The notes beneath the pieces are model-generated. The model was not told the DNA's origin, did not search any database, and was given only the letters and a program-made list of their open reading frames with translations. From Hofstenia miamia (taxonomy: Eukaryota > Xenacoelomorpha > Acoela), in contig SCFE01000061.1 of assembly GCA_004352715.1 (NCBI GenBank), forward strand, positions 1,927,150 through 1,991,149: a stretch of 64,000 bases of DNA. The letters run 5' to 3'. Position numbers and translations under genes: made by a program. This document shows, one piece after another, positions 37,595 through 49,795 of the stretch. Within the stretch, counting starts at the first letter, position 1. Every line of letters starts with the position of its first letter.

Positions 37595-38029
37595 CAGAGA
37601 TGGACATGGGAAGGGCAAAGCCAAGCTATGCTTGAGCCAGGCCTGAGACGGTCTTTGGTAGAAGAATTAAGGAAAGCGGGTCGAAATATCAAAACAGGAT
37701 TAACCCTATTACGTACAGGAAAATGCAGTGAAAACAAAATAATTTAAAAACAATGTGTTAAAAAATGATACTTACATTTTGAAATTTTATATTTGCATCA
37801 CATACTCTTCCCACTCTCAATTTACTTTTTGAATATCAGGTTGTAGGTTTCTAACATACCAAATTTATTTTTTCTAGCAAACTTTAGAATTAGAGAGATG
37901 ATTTTGTAGGGGTAATAAATGAGCTAAAAATTGGCAGAATTGGCATTAGTTTAAATGAGCTGGGCCTAAGTTTTCATAAGACGAACAAGCAGGGCTTAGA
38001 CCAAGACTTTCACTTCATGTCCATATCTG
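37595..38029. mobile_element. hAT-type MITE (family E), second copy
   Basis: Left end CAGAGATGGACATGGG, right end CATGTCCATATCTG, the same termini as 5150-5692, with shared interior words (GGCATTA, TTAAATGRGY) in the same order near the right end. The flanking 8-mers attccgca and cttttgca agree at five of eight positions. It is about 435 bp and non-coding; the open frame across its left end is incidental. Confidence 0.65.
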
Positions 38030-39592
38030 CTTTTGCATGCTATGTGCAGAATGCAATGTGAAAAAGGGATTGATTTGTTATAGTTTTAAAAAATTAAAAA
38101 TATTTAGAATATAAGAAAAGAGACCAAATCATCACGCTTGCATCTCTTTATTTTGTGTCTTTTGGTCGGATACTTTTGCTTATTCCTCGTAAGTATTTTT
38201 TTTAAATTTAGTGAAAAAATATTTTCTTAATTCAAAAAAATTTTTTTACAACGTAAAATATATGTACAAAATAATATGACGTAAACAATTTCAAAGCCAG
38301 TTATTATTATTGGGGACTGGAGATTAACTGTAAACCAATAAAAAGTGATGCAACCAAATCACCTTGACAAACCGACCTTTGATTTTCAAAGAATTAACAA
38401 TATTGAACTCTGTCTATGCTTATTCAAACATTTCGCTTTCTTTGATCATTATAGAAATTACAATCAAATAGAATGAGGTTATATAGAAGCAATATTGCTT
38501 TTCTACGGCTTAAAGTCAATGATTGATGTAAATTAAAAATCCAGATTATAGATTTAGAAAGGTAGTATATCGATCTAAATTTTATATTTTCAGTTTCTTT
38601 TCTATTCCTTGCACATCATGAATATTGGTAAACATTTTTCAATGAGCAGGGCTATGGGATAAAACTAAGTGCCTTATCAAAAAATTCACACAAAATTTAA
38701 ACTGCTTAAATTTATTCCAATGTAAAAAATCAAAATTCTTGTAAAAAAATCATTTATAGATATGGTTTTAAAAAACATTTTATCACAGTTGGAAGTTATG
38801 GCTTTCTAACGATATCCAATAATAAATTTTAAATTTTAAAGTCGTCTAGATGGAAAACTTCTTCTGGATATTCGTCTTTGGGTCTGTGACGTTATGTTAT
38901 ATTATTAAAACTTAATTACATTTGTGAAGAATTGATTAGCATAACTTTCTTACAAAGTCATTTCCTATTTGTTATTTCTTGAACTACGCATTGCATTGTT
39001 AGCTTTTAATTCCTATTAAAATAAGTCTACGTGCCAGTCAAACTTATACTTCTTTTAAAATTCTTTAATAATACTTTACTGTGTCATTTATCGCTGCAAA
39101 TTCAATTAAAAAAGTGCACTATTTTTAATATGTTCACTTGGAAACAATAATATATTTACATTATTCTTAAATTGTTGGACTCCAATCATTGCTGTAAACG
39201 TTACTATTAATCGAAGTACTTCAATGCACCCATTTGATGTTTTTCATTTTTAGGGAACATCTCATACATTACTAAGATAAGTTTTCAAAACAATTTGATT
39301 TATGAAATTCAATATACTATTTTATATATGCATTTTTCTAGATTCTTAACTATGAAAATTAATGAGCATTTGTTGGTTACTTAGTATCACAAAATCAACA
39401 TAATTATTATTTTATAATACCAGTTTTCAATTACTTTTAATAATGCTTGTTAGGAGTGACATTTATTCAAAATAGCTTAACTACAAATTCAAAGAGCAAC
39501 TGTCATTAATTTAGCAACCAGAAACTCTTTTAGTGAAAAGTTCTGCTCAACGCTTCTAACTTCAATATTAGTTACGACGTTTATGTTACATG
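38030..39592. other. AT-rich DNA, nothing recognised
   Basis: No supported gene or repeat. Confidence 0.55.
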
Positions 39593-39715
39593 CGACAAAC
39601 ATCAAAAAGTTTTGCGAATATAGAAAAGGTTCTTAGTTGAAAGTCAGTTATACTCTTATCTAAATATTTTAATTGGTTGCGATGACATATTGCATTAGAT
39701 TTATATATATATATA
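39593..39715. repeat. Duplicated segment A, copy 1
   Basis: Matches 43021-43143 with three differences in 123 bases and ends in (TA)n at a gap. Together with segment B it marks a head-to-tail duplication. Confidence 0.85.
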
Positions 39716-40715
39716 NNNNNNNNNNNNNNNNNNNNNNNNNNNNNNNNNNNNNNNNNNNNNNNNNNNNNNNNNNNNNNNNNNNNNNNNNNNNNNNNNNNNN
39801 NNNNNNNNNNNNNNNNNNNNNNNNNNNNNNNNNNNNNNNNNNNNNNNNNNNNNNNNNNNNNNNNNNNNNNNNNNNNNNNNNNNNNNNNNNNNNNNNNNNN
39901 NNNNNNNNNNNNNNNNNNNNNNNNNNNNNNNNNNNNNNNNNNNNNNNNNNNNNNNNNNNNNNNNNNNNNNNNNNNNNNNNNNNNNNNNNNNNNNNNNNNN
40001 NNNNNNNNNNNNNNNNNNNNNNNNNNNNNNNNNNNNNNNNNNNNNNNNNNNNNNNNNNNNNNNNNNNNNNNNNNNNNNNNNNNNNNNNNNNNNNNNNNNN
40101 NNNNNNNNNNNNNNNNNNNNNNNNNNNNNNNNNNNNNNNNNNNNNNNNNNNNNNNNNNNNNNNNNNNNNNNNNNNNNNNNNNNNNNNNNNNNNNNNNNNN
40201 NNNNNNNNNNNNNNNNNNNNNNNNNNNNNNNNNNNNNNNNNNNNNNNNNNNNNNNNNNNNNNNNNNNNNNNNNNNNNNNNNNNNNNNNNNNNNNNNNNNN
40301 NNNNNNNNNNNNNNNNNNNNNNNNNNNNNNNNNNNNNNNNNNNNNNNNNNNNNNNNNNNNNNNNNNNNNNNNNNNNNNNNNNNNNNNNNNNNNNNNNNNN
40401 NNNNNNNNNNNNNNNNNNNNNNNNNNNNNNNNNNNNNNNNNNNNNNNNNNNNNNNNNNNNNNNNNNNNNNNNNNNNNNNNNNNNNNNNNNNNNNNNNNNN
40501 NNNNNNNNNNNNNNNNNNNNNNNNNNNNNNNNNNNNNNNNNNNNNNNNNNNNNNNNNNNNNNNNNNNNNNNNNNNNNNNNNNNNNNNNNNNNNNNNNNNN
40601 NNNNNNNNNNNNNNNNNNNNNNNNNNNNNNNNNNNNNNNNNNNNNNNNNNNNNNNNNNNNNNNNNNNNNNNNNNNNNNNNNNNNNNNNNNNNNNNNNNNN
40701 NNNNNNNNNNNNNNN
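39716..40715. other. Assembly gap of exactly 1000 N
   Basis: The round length suggests a default-size scaffold gap; the true size is unknown. (TA)n lies on both sides. Open frames spanning it are artefacts. Confidence 0.95.
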
Positions 40716-41894
40716 TATATATTTTTCAAGCCTTTGCGAAATTGAATTTGTTTTTGTAAATATAGCAAGTCTAGGTAAAATTTGGATCAGGTTAAATGTT
40801 ATTTTTATGCATACAATTGTGCGACGAATCCCCTGAGAACTTCATTGAGAGGTAGGTGTGTGGGGTGGGTGAATTTCACTCCATCTACTGGTACAGCAGG
40901 ATTGTAAAAAAATTAAGAGTGACTAGCTTAAAATTTACTGAAGCATATTAATTAAATGAAGAGTAATGTTTGCCTTGATTTTTTGTTGAGCATAAATCTC
41001 TTACAGTAGCACTAACACTAATCACTTAAGCTTAAAAATTTTCTGATCAATGATCTCCGCATTTTTTTTAAACATAGTTAACTAAATACATGTATATAGT
41101 TGCTTTGTGTTTCACATCGAAGTGCATGATATTATGATTTATTATGATTTATTATGATTTAAACATAGTTAACTAAATACATGTATATAGTTGCTTTGGG
41201 TTTCACATCGAAGTGCATGATAATTTCATAAATGATAAAATTATTTGAAATCTTGAAAATTTTTTTATTTATTACTGGAAGAAATTATTCTATTCAAATA
41301 TATTAAGTTTGGAAATTGAAAATTATATAATTATATCCTTAGGATACAATTATATAATTATATATAATTATATTTTTCTATCATAATTATATTACATACT
41401 ATTTATTTTATGCCTTAGAATATTTCCATCATTTTTTATAATTGATACAGTGAAAAGAAACTAATTTTAATTATTTTCTTAACAATATTAATTAACAATG
41501 TTAAAAAACATGAAGTACTTGAAGTGCCTTTGAAATTCTAGCCACTAAATACTTGCATACATTACATAATCACAAATTCGAATTTCTTCATATATATGCC
41601 CCACACATCAAAAAGAGTTCGACCCGATCCATAGTGACTCACGACTCGAATCACGAGAAAATATTTTCAAATTGTCAAGTTATGCTTCGGTTCACTGTCC
41701 AATCTCATTTATGAGTTGTGAGAAAAATATTTCTAAGTTTGCACAGCCATGGGCCTCATAAGACACGACTGGGTCATCTAATGAACTGATTTTGAATGGT
41801 CCGCATGGACCGACAAAGTAGATAGTGGGTGATTCAAAATGATAAATATGTTGTGCTCTACAAATAAGAATTTTTTAGATTAAATAAGTGAAAC
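40716..41894. other. AT-rich DNA with a small direct duplication
   Basis: 41067-41132 and 41157-41222 are near-identical 60-odd-base copies beginning TTTAAACATAGTTAACTAAA, separated by repeats of ATTATGATTT. No gene is seen. Confidence 0.6.
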
Positions 41895-43021
41895 TGTTTT
41901 TGCAATGAGGAAACTTTTTTCACAACATGCGCCACACAACAACACAATGCCATAAATTGCACCACCATTGTAATTTGAGTTATCTTGATTGCATTAAGAT
42001 TAAGCATTTATCTGTATAAAATTTCAGTTCAAATTTTCTATAATTGCAACATTAATTCCAGATAAAAATATATAATACAAAACGAATATGTAATTGAGAA
42101 AATTTTGTGGCACTGGATTTCTATGGCCCATCTGAGATATTGTGTTGCATACACAGTAAATTTTAAATTCCACACAACTCATCGTGTTGTGTTTTGTTTG
42201 GTTGTGTACACAACACGGAACGGTAAGCTTGCAAAATACAGGTCAATTTCCGTCTAATGTCTTACAAATTTCCAACGAAACAAATAAATGAATTGAATAA
42301 CATTTTGGATCTATCAAATGTCAAAGTTGTAATCTCACAAGTTCTTCCATGCGTGTTTAACACATTCAAAGTTCACTACTAGATTTTAAAATTAACTCTT
42401 ATTCATACTAAACTAATTAATTTTAGTGTTCCCTGACTTTTTCCATTAAGAAGGCGCGCTCTACAATCCTGGCATCCTTTGTACTCTTTTATTCTCTCGG
42501 TTTTTCATGCTGTCTTCTAAGGTATGGATAATTTGATTATGTGAAATGCTTTGTCCACTAATTAGACTGCAAACTTCAGCCCACAAGCCTTTATTGCCTT
42601 TAAAAAAACCTTTAACAAATTTAATTGATCATTTCGAATTAGAAGCAAAATAATAATTATATAGTAATAAATAGGACGTTTATCATGATTTTAATTCCAG
42701 ATTTCTTTATTATTAACAGAATGCCGAAAACTTTTGAAAATTGTATTTTCTTAAAAAAACTTGTTTCCATTAATACTGATAGATAAAAGAATATTTGAAT
42801 AATATATAATAAAAACTAAATTTTCTTAAAATGATACGATTGTCTCGACACCCTTCCTTCCTAATATGTCAAGAATAGTCTGTAGGTAGCAGAACTCATT
42901 AATGACTTACTGGGAATATTCTAGAGACGAGCTCATTTTGTAAAGAGGAAAGAATAATGCTATTCGACTTAATATGTTAAAAACTTGATTTTTTCAAAAT
43001 CTGGTTTTTTGGGTGAATTTC
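41895..43021. repeat. Duplicated segment B, copy 1 (1127 bp)
   Basis: Matches 43831-44957 over its full 1127 bases with only about two substitutions noticed (for example ATTGCACC versus ATTTCACC). No coding content is recognised. It abuts segment A copy 2 directly at 43021. Confidence 0.9.
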
Positions 43022-43126
43022 GACAAACATCAAAAAGTTTTGCGAATATAGAAAAGTTTCTTAGTTGAAAGTCAGTTATACTCTTATATAAATGTTTTAA
43101 TTGGTTGCGATGACATATTGCATTAG

Positions 43127-43143
<17 letters not shown>
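43021..43143. repeat. Duplicated segment A, copy 2
   Basis: Near-identical to 39593-39715. Here the (TA)n run is not broken by a gap but continues into (TTA)n at about 43154-43177. Confidence 0.85.
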
Positions 43144-43160
<17 letters not shown>

Positions 43161-43830
43161 ATTATTATTATTATTATTTTATATATTATTTAATATCTAT
43201 TTAGAAATCAAAGTATAAATTTGCAAAAGGGCATAAATAATTGCTTACCTTGCAAATGCAAGTACTTATATTTGGAATGTTGTATTGAAAATAACTTCCT
43301 CCTATGTTCACATAACCTGTATCAATGATTGTCAAGTAGTCCTATACTGTTTGAAATCTAATGAGTATCATTGCTGAGTTTTGAAATTTGTAGTTTGCTG
43401 CTGTAAGGAAGACAAAAATATTAAAAGCAAAGCCAATTGTTGTTAAAGAAAATCCAGTCAAGTTTAATACATTAAACAAATGATCGAATCTGTCTGTAAT
43501 ATTAGTCATCATTGAAATAGATATCTTCCAATTGATTTCAAATATATCAGATGATTTCTAAATAAGTTGAACAGTTAATGATCTGCGAGACAGAATTTAC
43601 ATCCTTATTAGATAGAAGCACAGATTCTTCAACAAAAATATAATTTTTGCACATTTTTCTGAAATTATTGAATAAAATGATGCAATAGCAAATTATGATT
43701 GCTAACATAATTTTTAATAAATGTAAAAACAATGCAACGTAATTCGGGATATAAGCTTCAATAATTAAAAATATCTTAAAGCAACACTACCAAATCTCCA
43801 AAGCAATATTATTTCAATATTAAAAACCAG
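43144..43830. other. AT-rich DNA between duplicated segments
   Basis: Holds the TA/TTA microsatellite and otherwise nothing recognised. It does not visibly match the DNA in the corresponding position before segment B copy 1. Confidence 0.55.
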
Positions 43831-44957
43831 TGTTTTTGCAATGAGGAAACTTTTTTCACAACATGCGCCACACAACAACACAATGCCATAAATTTCACCA
43901 CCATTGTAATTTGAGTTATCTTGATTGCATTAAGATTAAGCATTTATCTGTATAAAATTTCAGTTCAAATTTTCTATAATTGCAACATTAATTCCAGATA
44001 AAAATATATAATACAAAACGAATATGTAATTGAGAAAATTTTGTGGCACTGGATTTCTATGGCCCATCTGAGATATTGTGTTGCATACACAGTAAATTTT
44101 AAATTCCACACAACTCATCGTGTTGTGTTTTGTTTGGTTGTGTACACAACACGGAACGGTAAGCTTGCAAAATACAGGTCAATTTCCGTCTAATGTCTTA
44201 CAAATTTCCAACGAAACAAATAAATGAATTGAATAACATTTTGGATCTATCAAATGTCAAAGTTGTAATCTCACAAGTTCTTCCATGCGTGTTTAACACA
44301 TTCAAAGTTCACTACTAGATTTTAAAATTAACTCTTATTCATACTAAACTAATTAATTTTAGTGTTCCCTGACTTTTTCCATTAAGAAGGCGCGCTCTAC
44401 AATCCTGGCATCCTTTGTACTCTTTTATTCTCTCGGTTTTTCATGCTGTCTTCTAAGGTATGGATAATTTGATTATGTGAAATGCTTTGTCCACTAATTA
44501 GACTGCAAACTTCAGCCCACAAGCCTTTATTGCCTTTAAAAAAACCTTTAACAAATTTAATTGATCATTTCGAATTAGAAGCAAAATAATAATTATATTG
44601 TAATAAATAGGACGTTTATCATGATTTTAATTCCAGATTTCTTTATTATTAACAGAATGCCGAAAACTTTTGAAAATTGTATTTTCTTAAAAAAACTTGT
44701 TTCCATTAATACTGATAGATAAAAGAATATTTGAATAATATATAATAAAAACTAAATTTTCTTAAAATGATACGATTGTCTCGACACCCTTCCTTCCTAA
44801 TATGTCAAGAATAGTCTGTAGGTAGCAGAACTCATTAATGACTTACTGGGAATATTCTAGAGACGAGCTCATTTTGTAAAGAGGAAAGAATAATGCTATT
44901 CGACTTAATATGTTAAAAACTTGATTTTTTCAAAATCTGGTTTTTTGGGTGAATTTC
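43831..44957. repeat. Duplicated segment B, copy 2 (1127 bp)
   Basis: See copy 1 at 41895-43021. The sequence continues into unique DNA after 44957, while copy 1 switches to segment A, defining the duplication junction. Confidence 0.9.
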
Positions 44958-45886
44958 TTGAAATCTCTTCAGCGCAATTTCTGAGATTATATTAACAAAT
45001 TAAATTTGCATATTTTAGGAGAAAACAAAGATAATAAAATAATAATACAAAAGTTTGTGTGGTGCACAAAAATTTTTAAAAGTTGATTCCTAAAAAACAT
45101 TAATAAATAACTCAGATTTAAGAACCGGCCGGAAATTCTAATACCGGGGCAAATTTCAAAATATAAACAACTTCTGTTAATATTATTACTAGTTAGTTCC
45201 ATCAAAACTGAAACAAAATCATACAATCAAAAACAATAACTCCATTTATAACCAAAGTTAATAACACATTCCAAAGAAATTTTATTCAAGGAAAATTCTA
45301 ATTGAAATATTGTAGCCTACTGAAACAATAAACTTTTCTGAACATTTAAATCAGATAAAACAAGAAATATTTTATTAATTTTGGCCTGTGATATTAAATT
45401 TTAGAAATATATACATATAAAAGAATCTCTTTCTCTGCGAAAATTTCTAATTTTTATGTAAATATTGAGGCTGAAATGGATAAAAATTTCCTGTCTCTCA
45501 TAAAAGGACAAAATATATGCGAAATTGCTTGTAATATCTATTTTCCAATTTAATTGGATGTAATACTATAATGCAAACTCTGTTGTAAAATAAATATGAA
45601 TTTAGGATTACTGGCATGTAATTCTAGTTCTGTTGTTAATTATTTTGATACCTTTATTAGTTATTTCATACCATTCAGTTTTAATTTAGAGTGTATACGT
45701 AAATAAATTTTAAATATAACAGAAATGTATAGTCTGAGTTATTGATAATTGTTGATTAAAAGTATTGAGAATGCATTAAACCATAGGTAACCACATCAGA
45801 ATTTGCGTCCTTTTCCTAGCCAATGCCCGTATTCTCAGGGCTACCAATTTGATACTCATACCAATGGCAACCCTATATATATGTAT

Positions 45887-45940
<54 letters not shown>

Positions 45941-47479
45941 TACATATGTTTATATATGTATGTTTTAGTAAGATTGTGACATTTAGAATTGAATTAAACT
46001 GCTTCTGTTTCACTTAAGGGCTTCATCAAACAACTAAATTTGTGCGCTTGTTAGACTTAGGGTTAGAATTATGTTTTTTTTCCAAAAAATACATCAAGTA
46101 TCTAGATTTTTCAGAGTTATTATTGTTAATATCTTTGATATATCTGCATTTTCTATCTATGGATATTTCCTGAAAGACGACAGTGGTTCTTTTGAGGTAT
46201 AACCAATAAAATGAAATTATATCAGGGGAATAAACAGCTCCATTAAATATATTTCCTTAATCCTGAAGTTTGTACTATCAATTTACAAATTTAATGTCAT
46301 AATTTGTCGCCGAATATCTTTTCTAAAATGCCGAAAAGAACAGTTGCTTAGGCGTCGAATGAATTGGGAAATGAATTTCTGAAATTATTTTCTCATTAAT
46401 TATTGAATTGTTGGAACCCATGGGAGGTAAGCATGGCAGAATTAATTACAATAATTCCATTTCATTCTAAATAAAATGCCGACGTCAATTGCTAAGGATA
46501 TTCTGACGTAATATGAAAAGATATAGTCATTTATAACAATAACTTTCCACGGATTATTGCTTTCTTTCTTTCTTTCCTTCTTTTTTTAAATATATATTTT
46601 TGGCGCTTTGTAATTTCTATAGTTGATGTTCTGTCGGTTCGTAGTTTTTTCTATACATATTAGAGCTTTTTAAAAAATTTTTTACGCCATTAAAAAATTT
46701 TCAATTGTTTTGTATATTGATACTTATATAAACAAAGTCTACTAAAAAATTCTAAATATAGAATTGGGTGGACTTCTTAATGAAATTACTACGGTACAAA
46801 GCACCAATATATCACCAATTTATACATATATATATATATTAGTGGTATATCTTGGAGTAGTTAATCTACCTTTGAAAATTTTCAAGCCACCCCAAATTTT
46901 TTCAAATAAATACATACCTGGTCATAAATTCAAGATATTTTAATTCTGCAAAGTTCATTAACTCATTGAAATATTTCTTATTTAACAAGGTTTTCAAGAG
47001 CAAAATCAAAATAACTTAAAAGATAGTGAAAGTTCATTTTCACATGTTCCTTTATATCTTTCTATTTTCGGATTCTATTACTGCATAAAGATAGTAGCTC
47101 GCAACTGCATCGTTTACACATAAAAATTTGTTCCTAAAAAATTGTTGCAATAATCAAAATTTGCATCTTACATACTTTGCAGAAAGCAATCTCAGTTTAT
47201 TTGCTTGTAAAAAAATCAATTTTTTTCTTTTACTTAATTGTATTTGTGATAAGTCAGACCTGCAAAGGGGTTAAGCCTTTTTGCCCACCCGAAATGACCC
47301 GAACCATTTCCCTAAATATTCCAGATTGAACCCGATTTGCATGGGCACAACCAACTTCAAATTTTAGAGGGGAAAATTATTTTTTTTTGCAACTTAAGAA
47401 GATGCTAGGCTAACGAGCAATAAAGAAACGGGGAAATACTAGAAAGAAATACTGTAATTAGTTCCATTTAAGTTTATAT
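44958..47479. other. AT-rich DNA with long (TA)n
   Basis: An extended TA tract lies at about 45874-45938 and a short one near 46826-46840. No gene is recognised. Confidence 0.6.
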
Positions 47480-49275
47480 GGTTGGTAATTTTTTCAATCA
47501 AATTTGGTGTTATTGATTGTCTATGATGTTAACAACTTCATTTGCAGATAGTCTGTTAGATGACATTGTACTGCGTAACCAAGTTTCAATACGTCGCATT
47601 GCAGAAAATGAGCGTTCAGCTTCTGAAGTTGAGACAGTAAGTGTTGGATATATACGAATTGCAGCATGTCCGTCAGGATATATATGTGAGTATTGCACCA
47701 GATTCGTCATAGACATTTTCTCTTTATTTGTGATAGACTTCGCCAAAGTTCCATTTCATTCTTCAAGTTCACGAAATGACTTTATCACTGATGCAAGAAT
47801 TTTGGGAAGCATTACTTAAAGGAATGTTGGCATAATATTGTTGGAGAGCAGCAAATGAGGAAAATTCAGAGTAGATAGTTGATTGCTTTATCACATATTT
47901 CTTCCGCTATGAGATTTGATTCATTAGAACGCTGGTGTTTAAGAAGATTTTTTAAATCCGAAACCAAAGACCGGATATTTTCTATACTTATAGAAACAGA
48001 TTGCCACTGCTTAGCTAATGGTTCCATGTAGGATGAATGGTTCATATTGGATGAAAGCACACAATAGTTGAATCTTGATTCCTAAAATCGACTGCTTTTT
48101 CAGACTGGAGCGGAAAAATTTTACAATTTCTGGAATAGTATCACATGCATTGCAAATACAAATTACTAATGATTGATCATAAAGAAGTTCAAACAATGGG
48201 CAGCACAGTGCCCATATAATACATTTGGCAAAAAATCTCGAATTCTTTTTTGAACATCAGATATATGGCCAGACATCGTGGATGCACCATCATATCCTTG
48301 CCAACAATTTGGTTTTTATTAACACCAATTTTATCCAAATATTGCGATAGTTCTTTTGAGACTCCTTCAGCAGTAACTTCTTCTAGTGCTAAAAAACCAA
48401 CAAAATTTACTTTTTTGACATAGCGATGAACAATGCTAAGATGTTCGGTGTTTGAAATGCTCACAGATTCATCTGCCAGTATTGTAATATATTCAGCGTC
48501 ATTAGCCTCAACACAATCTCATTTAGAATTTTTGTAGATGCTAATTGGATTATCTGGTTTTTGAATTTTCCATGAAGTATACCTTGCATTTATTTTTTAA
48601 TTTGACAAATGCTTTTCAAGCACTTTGCTTCCAGCTTCAGCACGAAATTTTAGCAAGTTCCATAATACTCCATCTTCTGATAATAACCACGTAAGGACAA
48701 AAAAACAAAACAGATTTTACAATGGCTGTAATAATAAGCCTGTTTGATTCCAACTGAACTTTGTAAGTACTTGATATATGCCTTCTTCAATAGAGGACCG
48801 TTTCTTCATTACTTTTATAAATACCTGTGATGTATTGATAGCTTGCATATGTGCATTTGGAATATGCATTGCATACCTATTTCCCTTTTCAAAAAATGTT
48901 TTATAGTTGGTAAAGGGTTTATTAACAAAAGCTGCATTTCCTTGTGGACCATGTTTTAAATTTGGTTTCATAAGTATGCAAAATTTACATAGAACACCGC
49001 CATTCCCTTTTTGGGAGTATACCAACCAATTTGGGAAACGAGGATTACTCAGCCACTCCTTTCTCACAGGCGCATTTATTTTTCAATAATTTCAATTTTT
49101 CTGCAGTTGAAATATTACTTATCTCGATAAAGCCCATATCAGAATCCGAATGACTCGTAGCCATATCAGCATCAGTCATCTCAACAGTATCATCAATAGT
49201 AGCAGTAGAAGTTTCGACATGTTTTCGTTTTGCAAAGTAGCACTCAATAGTTCTTTGACGTTTCATCATTAAATT
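47480..49275 (-). mobile_element. Decayed hAT transposase (TTF zinc finger, DUF4371 type)
   Basis: Read on the minus strand from 49269: a short basic start (MKRQRTIECYFAKRKH), an acidic Ser/Thr-rich linker, then the TTF-type region with NPRFPNWLVYSQKGNGG and LCKFC (CxxC). Next comes the transposase core with SISNTEHLSIVHRYV and TAEGVSKELSQYL; after a one-base shift GYDGASTMSGHISDVQ and YGHCAAHCLNFF follow. The C-terminal dimerisation domain (47510-47746) is the best preserved: IYPTLTVSTSEAERSFSAMR and RIETWLRSTMSSNRLS. The same architecture is found in ZMYM1-like and hAT transposase-derived proteins. At least three frameshifts or stops break the frame, so it is a pseudogene of a transposon rather than a domesticated gene. 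No convincing terminal inverted repeats were found. Confidence 0.9.
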
Positions 49276-49625
49276 CTAAATTATGTAAACAGAAAAACAA
49301 TTGTATTAAATATTTTGCTTTCTAGCAGTATAATCGTGTGCTGGTAACATTCCGAGTTGTGATTTGCATAATAAACTTATAAGTTTGCATTACAAAAAAG
49401 TAAATGCAGGAGTTCTGTTGTATTTAATCTTTCATCTCAGCTCAATTCAAATTGCAATATGAAGTATGTTATATTATGTACAATGGAACATATCTACATG
49501 TCTCATCTAACCGTATGCAACCATTGTTAAGGCTGACTAAGAAACTATATGTTTCTGGTTGGTCGTAGGCATTGTGGAGCCCCTTTCCAATAGCAGGCGC
49601 TTAAACACGTTCAACCAGAGCTGTA
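49276..49625. other. DNA upstream of the hAT relic
   Basis: May include the 5' end of the transposon, but no CAG-type terminus with an 8-bp duplication was identified. Confidence 0.45.
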
Positions 49626-49795
49626 TGTTGTGCACATGACACAGTGTGTGCTTATGTGGTTTACCGCTACTAACAGCTTCAGCCGCTAAAATAGTATAGA
49701 ATAATACCCACTCCTAATTTTTCATACAAATATAATAGAGTGAACAGTTAGTAGAAAAGGAAAGTTATAATGATATTGATTTGGCAGGCAAATAA
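49626..49795 (+). repeat. Dispersed repeat copy 2 (possible LTR piece)
   Basis: Matches 31066-31240 from TGTTGTGCACATGACACAG to a TTGATTTGGCAGGCAAATAAA end, with many substitutions and small indels. It is in the same orientation as copy 1. Confidence 0.6.

Noticed and set aside
39673-40836. Long open frames across the 1000-base gap
   Set aside because: They consist almost entirely of unknown bases; the same applies to frames over the gaps at 6803, 18135, 53020 and 56468.
47265-49600. Weak inverted similarity AAAGGGGTTAAGCC / GGAGCCCCTTTCC as hAT termini
   Set aside because: It is short, gapped, lacks the CAG/CTG ends and has no 8-bp target duplication.
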